A model generated the notes under the pieces. That model searched no databases. It was not told the DNA's origin and saw only the letters and a program-made list of their open reading frames with translations. A stretch of DNA of 64,000 nucleotides from Larkinella insperata. GTDB lineage: Bacteria > Bacteroidota > Bacteroidia > Cytophagales > Spirosomataceae. A program made the position numbers and the translations under genes. Numbering within the stretch: the first letter of the stretch is position 1; the number at the start of each line of letters is the position of its first letter. The DNA lies in assembly GCF_026248825.1 (NCBI RefSeq), contig NZ_CP110973.1, positions 558,001 to 622,000 on the forward strand, given 5' to 3'. Below are positions 7,765-15,323 of the stretch, piece after piece.

Positions 7765-9022
7765 TCTCATTCGTTGTTACCTTCAGGACGGCTTCCTCCA
7801 GCGGCCGATTGATGTCAAACGGTACAACGCGCAGGTGCATGGTTTCGTCGTAGCCAAACAGGTCGAGCGGCTCCTGAAACTGCTCGGTGGCCGGGTAAAT
7901 AAGCACCAGTTCCGTGGCGTTGTATTTTTTGCCGTACGCGTAAAGCTGGTACAAATCGCCCTGATCGATGCCGTAATTTCCGGTGGCATGGGTTGCGTCG
8001 ATGCGTTTCCATTTGGTATCCAACACCGTCGTAACCCCGTTCCGGCGCAGAAGAATGTCCGGTCGTAGCCGGAATTTCCGACTCCCCACGTGATTCTCAA
8101 TCAGGTGCTGTGTGGATTCCTGAAGCGTCACATCGGCATCCTGAACGTACCGTTTGAAACCGGCGGCAACGTATTCTTCAAACACTCGTTCCATCGGAAA
8201 CAGCAGAGCCAGGGTCAGGTGCCGTCCGGCGGTCAGGCCAAACGCCCGGCCGCTCAGCAGCGCTTCGGCCCACTGCAAAGCCGGTTGGTAGTGGGCAAAA
8301 AGCCGGTTTTGCCCAGCGACAGCCCGTAAATCCTCCAAAAGCCGCTCCGAAGGCGGAATCTCATCCATGGCAAACAACAGTTGCCGGATGCGGCTCTGGC
8401 TGGGCACCGTGCGGGCGCGTTTCTGCACGAATTCGAGCGCGGATTTCAGCAACCGATTCTGCGGCAGGTTGGCGGTCTGTTCATCGAAGGTAGTGACCAT
8501 CCGTTCGGCGTGAAAACCGTTCTGCCGAATCTGCTCGGCCAGTTCCAGTTTACCCTTCAAAAACCGCTGGTTGGCCGTCCGGGCTACATACGACTTCTGG
8601 ACGCCTTTGGTAATAACCGGCGTTACCGCATCCAGAAACAATGTGACAAAAACCTCCCATAATGGCAGCCGGTTGGCGCCCTGCCAGGCCGATTCGACGG
8701 GCCGAAACGGGCTGTTGCGCCCATACCGCAGCATCCGCAGCAGCGTCCGGCGGCCCTGTTTGGCATCAACGGCTTTGGGCAAAATTTCGAGTTGGGTGCC
8801 GTCCCGGGTTTCGAGCAACCCGACGTAGTTCTTCACCCGAATGCATTCCCGGCCTTTTTGCAGAAAAAAACTCAGAACGGCATCGGCTTCGCTTTCGGTT
8901 ACGAAGTTTCTCAGGGCTTCGAACGGCGCATCCGGCAGGTACAATTCCGTCAGCGAATTAACCGCGTCCGGAAAATCCCGGTTGCGTCGAATAAGGCCGT
9001 ATTCAGTAATAACGAGAGACAT
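7760..9022 (-). CDS. mcrC: McrC family nuclease subunit of a McrBC-type restriction system
   Basis: A 420-residue protein. The C-terminal PD-(D/E)xK nuclease core is visible as RPDILLRRNGVTTVLDTKWK, with D322, D335 and K337 as likely catalytic residues, followed by DLYQLYAYGKKY. The N-terminal half (GLLETRDGTQLEILPK, then the R-F-L-K-G-K-L segment near 153-159) matches the McrC DNA-binding and McrB-contact region. In McrBC systems McrC supplies the cutting activity and stimulates the GTPase of McrB to restrict modified DNA. Here the partner mcrB lies 3.7 kb upstream on the same strand instead of overlapping it; the gene directly upstream encodes a META-domain lipoprotein, 51 nt away. Confidence 0.88.
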   Translation of the reverse strand: MSLVITEYGLIRRNRDFPDAVNSLTELYLPDAPFEALRNFVTESEADAVLSFFLQKGRECIRVKNYVGLLETRDGTQLEILPKAVDAKQGRRTLLRMLRYGRNSPFRPVESAWQGANRLPLWEVFVTLFLDAVTPVITKGVQKSYVARTANQRFLKGKLELAEQIRQNGFHAERMVTTFDEQTANLPQNRLLKSALEFVQKRARTVPSQSRIRQLLFAMDEIPPSERLLEDLRAVAGQNRLFAHYQPALQWAEALLSGRAFGLTAGRHLTLALLFPMERVFEEYVAAGFKRYVQDADVTLQESTQHLIENHVGSRKFRLRPDILLRRNGVTTVLDTKWKRIDATHATGNYGIDQGDLYQLYAYGKKYNATELVLIYPATEQFQEPLDLFGYDETMHLRVVPFDINRPLEEAVLKVTTNEK

Positions 9023-9073
9023 TGCGTACTAACAATCGGAACGGATTCGGCCAGGGCTGGTTACCGGGCCGGA

Positions 9074-9943
9074 TTACGGGCCGGTGGCGGGGGTTTCTTT
9101 TTTAATGGTTTTCCGAAACGTCATGACGTACTTGCCGTCGGCCAGCAGCGTCAGGCGGTTGTTGCTGACGCGGTAGAGCGTCACACTCTGCAAGGCCGTC
9201 AGAAAACCGGTTTCAAAATTGTACGGACACGCCCGGCGCGTGGTGGAGACGGCTTCGAAACGGACGTTATCGCCGTCGGCCCGGACCTGTCCCTGCATCG
9301 TATTGCACCCCGTAAACCCCTGCAACCGCTTTTCTTTCACGTTGATATCCAGCGTCGGCAGCTGCCGGTTGACGAACTGTTCGGCGTGAAGCCGCTGCCC
9401 GCGGTAAGTTTCGAGCACCCACTGGCTGTTGAGCCGGGTCATGCCGTTCAGAAAGGTTCCGCAGCCGCTGTAGCGCTGGCCGTTGGTTTCAACGGTTACA
9501 CCATAGGCGTACGTTTGTCCGTTGCGATTGTCGCGGCACACCACCGGGCTGATGATGATTTTGAGCCGGTCATTCCGTCGGCGGGATGCTGCCGATCGGC
9601 TGGCGGTCCGGCGGGTCGACTCGGCGGGGTCCGGCAGGAGTTGGGCCTCGAAGAGGATGCCGCTTCCGCCCGGTTCGCGCTGCGATTTGGGCACGGCGGC
9701 CACAAGTAACGGCCCGTTTTGAGTCTGGAAACGAATGGCCTTGGTAAAGTCAATATCCAGCGACCAGCCGGGGGTGGCACCGTGCGCGGTAAAATCAACT
9801 CCCTGCCGCCGTTTGCTGCCCAGATCCGTTGCAAGGGTTGGGGTTGAGGCCGCCGGCTGGGTATTGCCGACGGGCGTTTTCCGGCACCCGTCGGCTACTA
9901 TCGTGATGAGGATGAGCGTTAAAAACCGTGTTAATTGCTTCAT
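9074..9943 (-). CDS. META-domain (HslJ-like) lipoprotein
   Basis: The ATG at 9943 gives 289 residues starting MKQLTRFLTLILITIVADGC, a signal peptide ending in a Cys that is probably lipidated although the lipobox (ADGC) is atypical; an in-frame ATG at 9964 only adds seven residues. The C-terminal third is a META domain: KEKRLQGFTGCNTMQGQVRA split as GFTGCNTMQGQ, then VSTTRRACPYNFETGFLTAL and LTLLADGKYVMTF. The middle has a COG3650-like region with NRNGQTYAYGVTVETNGQRYSGCG. META proteins are envelope proteins of unclear function, sometimes linked to stress. It lies between a Gfo/Idh gene and mcrC on the same strand. Confidence 0.78.
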   Translation of the reverse strand: MKQLTRFLTLILITIVADGCRKTPVGNTQPAASTPTLATDLGSKRRQGVDFTAHGATPGWSLDIDFTKAIRFQTQNGPLLVAAVPKSQREPGGSGILFEAQLLPDPAESTRRTASRSAASRRRNDRLKIIISPVVCRDNRNGQTYAYGVTVETNGQRYSGCGTFLNGMTRLNSQWVLETYRGQRLHAEQFVNRQLPTLDINVKEKRLQGFTGCNTMQGQVRADGDNVRFEAVSTTRRACPYNFETGFLTALQSVTLYRVSNNRLTLLADGKYVMTFRKTIKKETPATGP

Positions 9944-10000
9944 AATCCGATGACTTACTCTCAAAACGACGATCCATCGGTTTTTGTTGAAACGGAACGG

Positions 10001-11077
10001 CTAAAAGCGAACGGGCTGCTTCGTGCGGGTTGACTCGTAAATAGCCGCAAACAAGGCAACTACTTTTCGGCCTTCCTCACCCGTTACCAACGACGGACGG
10101 CCTTCCTGGATCGCCTGGCAAAAATCGGCCAGTTGGCGGGCAAAGTAGTGGCTCGACGAATCGACGCTGTTAAAAACGGCATCATCCTCCACCTTCCAGA
10201 CGCTCTGCCTATCGGTCTCGCCCGGCACCGACCAGATGTCGTTGTAGGGCGCATCCTGAATGGACGTCATGCCGGCAATGAACATCGATCCACCGTCGGT
10301 CTGCACCCCAATTGAAGCGCCGTTCTGCCCGTGAATATGGACTTTTCCGTAGAGTCCGGGCTTCTGCGAATTGCTGACGATCACATTGCCTACACCGCCG
10401 TTTTTGAAACGAACAACGGCCACCGCCGTGTCGTCGACTTCAATTTCCGGGTGGTTCAGGTTGGACCAGACGCCGTACACTTCTTCCATTTCGCCCATGT
10501 ACCACAGCAGCAAATCCAGTTGGTGCGGAGCCTGGTTGACCAACACGCCCCCGCCTTCGTGTTCCCACGAACCGCGCCAGGGGTCGCTGCGGTAATACTC
10601 CTCGCTGCGCCAGCCGAACAACTGAGCGTGTCCCAGCACCGGCTTGCCGATTTTGCCCTCATCAATGGCCTGCCGCATCCGCATGCAAGGCTCGTAGAAA
10701 CGACGCTGGCTTACCACGGCGAGTTGCCGGTTGGCCTTCCGGGCGGCTTCAATCATGGCATCGCAATCCGCCAGCGACGACGCCAGGGGTTTTTCGACCA
10801 GCACATTGGCGCCGGCTTCAAAAGCGGCTACGGTAACCTCTCGGTGGGCCGGATGCGGGGTGCAGACAATGCAGACATCCACCTTCTCGCGGTTCACCAT
10901 GTCAGCGATGTCGGAGTAGGCGGCAATACCGTATTTACCGGCAAACTCCGTGGCGCGCGCGTGATTGCGGCCGTAAATCGCGACGAGTTGGGTATCCGGC
11001 GTTTCAAGTACGGCCCGGGCGTGGTTATGCGCCACTTTACCGGGGCCAATCAAAGCAATGTTGAGGGTTTTCGGCAT
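10001..11077 (-). CDS. Gfo/Idh/MocA family NAD(P)-dependent oxidoreductase
   Basis: A 358-residue protein with an N-terminal Rossmann fold (LNIALIGPGKVAHNHARAV, residues 4-22) and the family signature VLVEKPLASSLADCDAMI around residues 92-109, in which the EKP lysine is part of the active site. The second domain begins near FGWRSEEYYRSDPWRGSWEHEGGG and includes NQAPHQLDLLLWYMG with the conserved substrate-binding His. Such enzymes oxidise or reduce sugars and cyclitols. A zinc-type alcohol dehydrogenase gene lies nearby on the same strand but is separated by an oppositely oriented lipoprotein gene. The specific sugar is not predictable. Confidence 0.9.
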   Translation of the reverse strand: MPKTLNIALIGPGKVAHNHARAVLETPDTQLVAIYGRNHARATEFAGKYGIAAYSDIADMVNREKVDVCIVCTPHPAHREVTVAAFEAGANVLVEKPLASSLADCDAMIEAARKANRQLAVVSQRRFYEPCMRMRQAIDEGKIGKPVLGHAQLFGWRSEEYYRSDPWRGSWEHEGGGVLVNQAPHQLDLLLWYMGEMEEVYGVWSNLNHPEIEVDDTAVAVVRFKNGGVGNVIVSNSQKPGLYGKVHIHGQNGASIGVQTDGGSMFIAGMTSIQDAPYNDIWSVPGETDRQSVWKVEDDAVFNSVDSSSHYFARQLADFCQAIQEGRPSLVTGEEGRKVVALFAAIYESTRTKQPVRF

Positions 11078-11184
11078 GTTAAAAGGGAATGAATCGCGGA
11101 GGAGCCGTCAGGAAGCATGATTATTACCATGAGCTCCAACGGTTCGCCCGCGAAATGACTCTTGCTTACAAATGTAGAAAAGTC

Positions 11185-11610
11185 ATGAAACAACTGATTC
11201 TATTTGTCCTGTTTTTGGGCCTGTCAATTTCCTGCCGCAAAGCCGACCAGGACGCCCCCCCTTCCGATCCGTTGTATCAGAAGTGGAGGCTGATCGAAAC
11301 GCGGAATGGTACGGGAACGTGGGAGCCGGTTTCGTCCGAATCCGTAATGGAATTTCGTGCCAACGGAAATATTCTCTATCCGAAATCCGAACCGGCCTGC
11401 TGCTCGCCCATTCGTTTTGAGCGTCAGGGCGAAACGCTCAGCATCACCGAAACCTACGGCGGAGAAAGTTGCATTTACGTTGATTGCGCGGCACCGGCGG
11501 CTTATAAAATACTATCGTTAACGGCCAGCGAGCTGATTATGGAAATGGTGTACAGCTTCGACCAGCCGGTCCTGGCCGGAATCAGAATGAAATATTCGGT
11601 GTCGAAGTAA
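11185..11610 (+). CDS. Lipocalin-like lipoprotein
   Basis: The open frame begins at an ATG at 11089, but the ATG at 11185 gives a lipoprotein signal peptide, MKQLILFVLFLGLSISC, with Cys at the lipobox (ISC), so I chose it: 141 residues. The mature part, with LYQKWRLIETRNGTG, VMEFRANGNILY and the YSVSK end, resembles the lipocalin-like domain proteins common in Bacteroidota (a small beta-barrel, W near the start). Four additional cysteines (ACCS, SCIYVDC) may form disulphides. It is the only plus-strand gene inside the mcrB-mcrC interval, so it is transcribed against its neighbours. Function unknown. Confidence 0.68.
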   Translation: MKQLILFVLFLGLSISCRKADQDAPPSDPLYQKWRLIETRNGTGTWEPVSSESVMEFRANGNILYPKSEPACCSPIRFERQGETLSITETYGGESCIYVDCAAPAAYKILSLTASELIMEMVYSFDQPVLAGIRMKYSVSK

Positions 11611-11621
11611 ACTTGGTAACG

Positions 11622-11678
11622 GTTTCAGGTTGACTGGCACCGGCTTATGGAGCTTCGGCCAACCTGAAACGACCGCTT
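11622..11678 (+). terminator. Terminator-like hairpin between convergent lipoprotein and dehydrogenase genes
   Basis: GTTTCAGGTTG (11622-11632) and CAACCTGAAAC (11660-11670) form an 11 bp stem with a 27 nt loop, followed by GACCGC and five T. It fits the end of the plus-strand lipoprotein gene, and the stem could also serve the convergent dehydrogenase transcript. Confidence 0.55.
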
Positions 11679-11679
11679 T

Positions 11680-12711
11680 TTACGGTTTCAACACCACCTT
11701 GATGAGTCCTTTTTCCTTGTCGTACAACCGCTGAAACCAACTGGCGCCCTCTTCCAGCGGCACTTCTGCGCTCAGAATTGCTTCTACGTTGATTCTTCCG
11801 GACGAAATCAGATCCAGGGCCGCTTCGTATTCGCCGTTGATGGCGCAGGACCCCTGCAACCGCAACTGCCGCGTCACGACAGCCTGCAACGGGATATTGA
11901 CCGATTGGGCCAGATTGCCCACCAGCGTAACCGTGGCTCCCTTGCGCACGCAGTCAATGGCGGTTTTAACCGTGGGTTCAATGCCCACCACTTCAAACGA
12001 AACGTCAGCCCCGCGTCCGTGCGTCCGGGCCTGAACTTCCGCCGTTACATCCTGCCGGCTGGTGTTGATTGCTACGTCTGCCCCCAGTTGCTGGGCTAGC
12101 GCCAGCCGGTCGTCGTCCAGATCGACGGCGATAATTGAACCACAACCCGCCAGTTTCAGCGCCTGAATAACAAACAACCCGATCATGCCGGCCCCCACGA
12201 CCACCGCCGTATCATTGACCAGAATGGGCGTCAGGCTCAGGGCGTGCAGCGCCACCGCCACCGGTTCCACCAAAGCCGCCTGCGTAAAGCTGACGTTGTC
12301 GGGAACCTGGTAGAGAATGTGCTGCGGCACCACAATAAACTCGGCAAAAGCGCCCTGCCGCCGGAAATCCGGTGTTGAAACGCCCAATACCTCACGACCG
12401 TCACTGAGGTTGTACATCCCCCGGCGGCTGTACCAGTCGTCCAGCGCATACACCGTTGAATCGAAAGTGACCCGGTCGCCCACCTGCCAGTTTTTAACGG
12501 CGTCCCCGGTTTCAACGATGATCCCCGAAGCTTCGTGGCCCATGACGATCGGCGGAATGCGCCGGCCGCTGCTGCCGTCCATGCCGTGAACGTCGCTGCC
12601 GCAGATTCCGACGGCCTGGACTTTCACCAGCACATCGTTCGGACCGGGTTGCGGACGGGAAAGTTCCTGTAATTCAAACTCCTTATAGTTTGTTAAGACG
12701 AGTGCTTTCAT
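11680..12711 (-). CDS. Zinc-type medium-chain alcohol/polyol dehydrogenase lacking the structural-zinc cysteines
   Basis: A 343-residue MDR enzyme of the sorbitol/galactitol-phosphate dehydrogenase group. Catalytic-zinc ligands are present: C37 in GICGSDVHGMDG, H59-E60 in VMGHEASG, E149 in LVEPVAVALHAL. The NAD-binding motif VVGAGMIGLFVIQALK is at about 171-186. The structural-zinc lobe that normally reads C-x2-C-x2-C-x7-C aligns in register with A89, D92, S95 and S103 here (YALDDWYSRRGMYNLSD), so all four cysteines are gone while the lobe keeps its length. It is 31 nt downstream of mcrB on the same strand. It probably oxidises a sugar alcohol. Confidence 0.88.
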   Translation of the reverse strand: MKALVLTNYKEFELQELSRPQPGPNDVLVKVQAVGICGSDVHGMDGSSGRRIPPIVMGHEASGIIVETGDAVKNWQVGDRVTFDSTVYALDDWYSRRGMYNLSDGREVLGVSTPDFRRQGAFAEFIVVPQHILYQVPDNVSFTQAALVEPVAVALHALSLTPILVNDTAVVVGAGMIGLFVIQALKLAGCGSIIAVDLDDDRLALAQQLGADVAINTSRQDVTAEVQARTHGRGADVSFEVVGIEPTVKTAIDCVRKGATVTLVGNLAQSVNIPLQAVVTRQLRLQGSCAINGEYEAALDLISSGRINVEAILSAEVPLEEGASWFQRLYDKEKGLIKVVLKP

Positions 12712-12742
12712 ATTTTCTACGCACCTGCTATTCGCAGGTTCA

Positions 12743-14353
12743 TTATGGTTTTTGATAAATGGTCGTAAAGGCTTCCCTGGGTATCTGGTGGTATTCGCGC
12801 CGGAGCAGATGCGGGTTTATTTCAAACGTAACGACTTCCGTCAGTTCGTCCGGTTCCTCGCCAAACAGTTCCTTCGTTAAAGCAGGACGGTACTGCTTTT
12901 TTACCCAAATTAATTTCTGATCGGGCGCTTTTCTCCAGGCCGGATTGTCGCCCAGCACGAATTGAATCTTTCGCCAGTCGTTGTAAAAGTATTCTTGCAA
13001 CAACGGGATTATCCGGTCACTGAACACCTCACAAAGCTCCTCGTGCGACTGAACGTTCATCAGATACGCATGACCCAGCAGGTGATCGCGGTCGTAAAGG
13101 TACTCAATCCGTTCATTCAGCGTACGCAACAACGTGCCCAGATCAACGCCATCGACCACCGAAAGCAGTCCCACATCCGGTAATAGCTCCCGAAAATGAA
13201 ACCGGCGACGCAGGGCAATATCCAGCAGAGCAATCGAACGGTCGGCGGTGTTCATGGTGGCCACCAGATACAGGTTGGCCGGTACCGCAAACCGCTCCTG
13301 CGAGTACGGTAGCGTCAGCCACAGTTCGTTGGTGGCTCCCAGTCGTTTATCGGGTTCAATCAGCGTGATCAGTTCCCCAAACACCTTGGAAATGTTCGCC
13401 CGGTTGATTTCGTCGATGATCAGTACCTGCGCATCGGCGCGCGCAATCTTCTGCCGACGGGTTTCGGACTCATCGTTCAGGCAGTCGGCCATGGTTGCAT
13501 AACCGGCCTTCTGCAAAGCGGCCAGGCAGGCTTTGTGAAAGACTCCCCGGGCAATTTTGTAGCTGATCTGATTACCCCGGGTTTCGGGCCGGATCCCTTC
13601 CACAAATTCTTCGTAGCCAAACGAGGGGTGAAACGTAATCCATTCGCTGTCGTAGGTACGGCTTAATTCGCGGGCTTCGAACGACTTGCCGGTTCCGGGC
13701 GGACCATAGATAATCAGATTCAGCGGGATGGAGGGCCGCGCCGGTTCGGTTTTCTCGTAAACCGCCGGGGCTTCCTCCACGCTATTCCACTCGTCGGCGG
13801 GTTGCTCCGACCGAAACGCATCCGCCATGATTTCACCCCGAACGGCCTCATCGTCGGCCGCCTGGTAAATAAACCGGTTGTGGCTGGCCGTGTGCGGACC
13901 GCGTTTGGTTGTCACCAGCAACTCCGCCAGACAGTCTTCCCAGCAGCTTCGCAGGACGGGGTGATTCAGCAAATGATCCGACGACTGGCCGACGATCACG
14001 GAAATGTAATCTGACTTTTCGGACAACGGCTTTACATCCACCACCGCCAGCGATTCGATTCGTTCGCGGCAAGCCTTTTTGACGGTAAGCCAGAACTCCA
14101 GCTCGCCCTGCCGGGGCCGGTAGAGCCGCAGCGCCAGAAAAAAGTTGATGTGCGCCGAAATGGCTTTCTGATCCCGGTTCACAACAAACGCCAGCCGACT
14201 GTCGCCGTTGGGCAGGTTGACGGTTTCAATCAGTTCCTTCAGCAACCCAAGATATTTCCGGATGGCTTCCGGCTGATCAATCGCCCTTATTTTTTCAATG
14301 AGTTGGTGTCGTTGCTGAGTTAAGGTCATGGTATTATTGGGCCTCTCGCCCAT
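12743..14353 (-). CDS. mcrB: McrB-like AAA+ GTPase subunit of a McrBC-type restriction system
   Basis: A 536-residue protein (528 if it starts at the ATG at 14329). The AAA+ module has Walker A GPPGTGKS (217-224), the McrB segment WITFHPSFGYEEFVEGIRPE just after it, Walker B VLIIDEINRAN (310-320) and the McrB hallmark MNTADRS (367-373) followed by ALRRRFHF. The 200-residue N-terminal part (ALRLYRPRQGELEFWLTVKKA and onward) is not a domain I recognise and would be the modified-DNA reader. It is expected to form GTP-driven rings that translocate DNA with McrC. The cognate mcrC is 3.7 kb downstream. The gene immediately after it is a dehydrogenase, 31 nt away. Confidence 0.88.
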   Translation of the reverse strand: MGERPNNTMTLTQQRHQLIEKIRAIDQPEAIRKYLGLLKELIETVNLPNGDSRLAFVVNRDQKAISAHINFFLALRLYRPRQGELEFWLTVKKACRERIESLAVVDVKPLSEKSDYISVIVGQSSDHLLNHPVLRSCWEDCLAELLVTTKRGPHTASHNRFIYQAADDEAVRGEIMADAFRSEQPADEWNSVEEAPAVYEKTEPARPSIPLNLIIYGPPGTGKSFEARELSRTYDSEWITFHPSFGYEEFVEGIRPETRGNQISYKIARGVFHKACLAALQKAGYATMADCLNDESETRRQKIARADAQVLIIDEINRANISKVFGELITLIEPDKRLGATNELWLTLPYSQERFAVPANLYLVATMNTADRSIALLDIALRRRFHFRELLPDVGLLSVVDGVDLGTLLRTLNERIEYLYDRDHLLGHAYLMNVQSHEELCEVFSDRIIPLLQEYFYNDWRKIQFVLGDNPAWRKAPDQKLIWVKKQYRPALTKELFGEEPDELTEVVTFEINPHLLRREYHQIPREAFTTIYQKP

Positions 14354-14420
14354 CGAAACTACGACATTTTGCCAAATAGTTCGTATTTTGGTGGTCTAGA
14401 TGTTTCCTGTTCTATTGATG

Positions 14421-15302
14421 ATGAAAAATTGGTTTAGTTACGGATGGATTACGCTTGCGTTATTAGCTTGTACACTCAACGACACCAACCCAACCAACAC
14501 GGTTTGTTTCGTAACGGAAATGATCCGCTACCAAACGGATCAAAATGGCCAACAGGAAATCAGCCGCCAGACGTTAAACTACCAGAATGGCCGATTATTG
14601 TCTTACAGCGACCGAAGCTCGGACCGCGCCATCTCGTTTGATTTTAAATACATCGGCGGTAAAGTTGCCTCTGCCTACACGCCCGATCGCAGCACCGTAC
14701 TCAGCCTCGACTATGACGAATACGACCGGGTCAAAACCGCGTCGTACATCATCAACAACAAGGAGCAGTCGGTTTTTTCGCTTTATTACGATACCGATGA
14801 TCGCTCGGTTCGCCTGATTCGCCTGGTGGAAACGCGGGTCACGCTACCCACCAGTTCCTTCATTTCCAGCCGGATTTTCCAGTTCTCATACGGCGAGATC
14901 GCTCCCAATACCGTCGATATTGTCGCCCAGACGGTTCAGAATGGTTACAAAGACGGTTCCCGGACGGAGGAGGAAATGACTTTTGTGCAGAGCGCCGACA
15001 ATCACTCGCCCTTTTACGATTCGGCCCAGACCATCCTGCTGGCTTTGCTGGCGCTGACCAACCATACCGAATCCGATGCGGCCCGGTACCTGCAACGATT
15101 TGATAGCCGATCCCACACCCGCCAAATCATCGCGGCCAACGGTGGTATTACTTTACGGGAAACCAGTCAGTTTACGACGGAGTATGACAACCATTTCAAC
15201 CCGGTTCGGTCCACCCAATCTTCTCACCTGACGGCTCCGGCCGACTCGGTTCCCGCCGATCGCACCTACCAGCATACGTTTCAATACCTGTGTGAAGAGT
15301 AG
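14421..15302 (+). CDS. Hypothetical lipoprotein with RHS/YD-like beta repeats
   Basis: The ATG at 14421 gives MKNWFSYGWITLALLACTLND, a lipoprotein signal with lipobox LLAC; upstream in-frame ATGs at 14400 and 14418 would mask it. The mature 277 residues contain repeated short strands of the form L-x-Y-x-x-G-R-L-x-x-Y (LNYQNGRLLSYSD, SLDYDEYDRVKTASY, TEYDNHFNPVRST), resembling DUF4595/YD-repeat lipoproteins of Bacteroidota. It is probably outer-membrane-bound and of unknown role. It is divergent from mcrB with a short 67 nt gap and convergent with the large oxidoreductase gene, 21 nt away. Confidence 0.62.
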   Translation: MKNWFSYGWITLALLACTLNDTNPTNTVCFVTEMIRYQTDQNGQQEISRQTLNYQNGRLLSYSDRSSDRAISFDFKYIGGKVASAYTPDRSTVLSLDYDEYDRVKTASYIINNKEQSVFSLYYDTDDRSVRLIRLVETRVTLPTSSFISSRIFQFSYGEIAPNTVDIVAQTVQNGYKDGSRTEEEMTFVQSADNHSPFYDSAQTILLALLALTNHTESDAARYLQRFDSRSHTRQIIAANGGITLRETSQFTTEYDNHFNPVRSTQSSHLTAPADSVPADRTYQHTFQYLCEE

Positions 15303-15323
15303 GCGCGCGCCAGCCGTCCGGAT

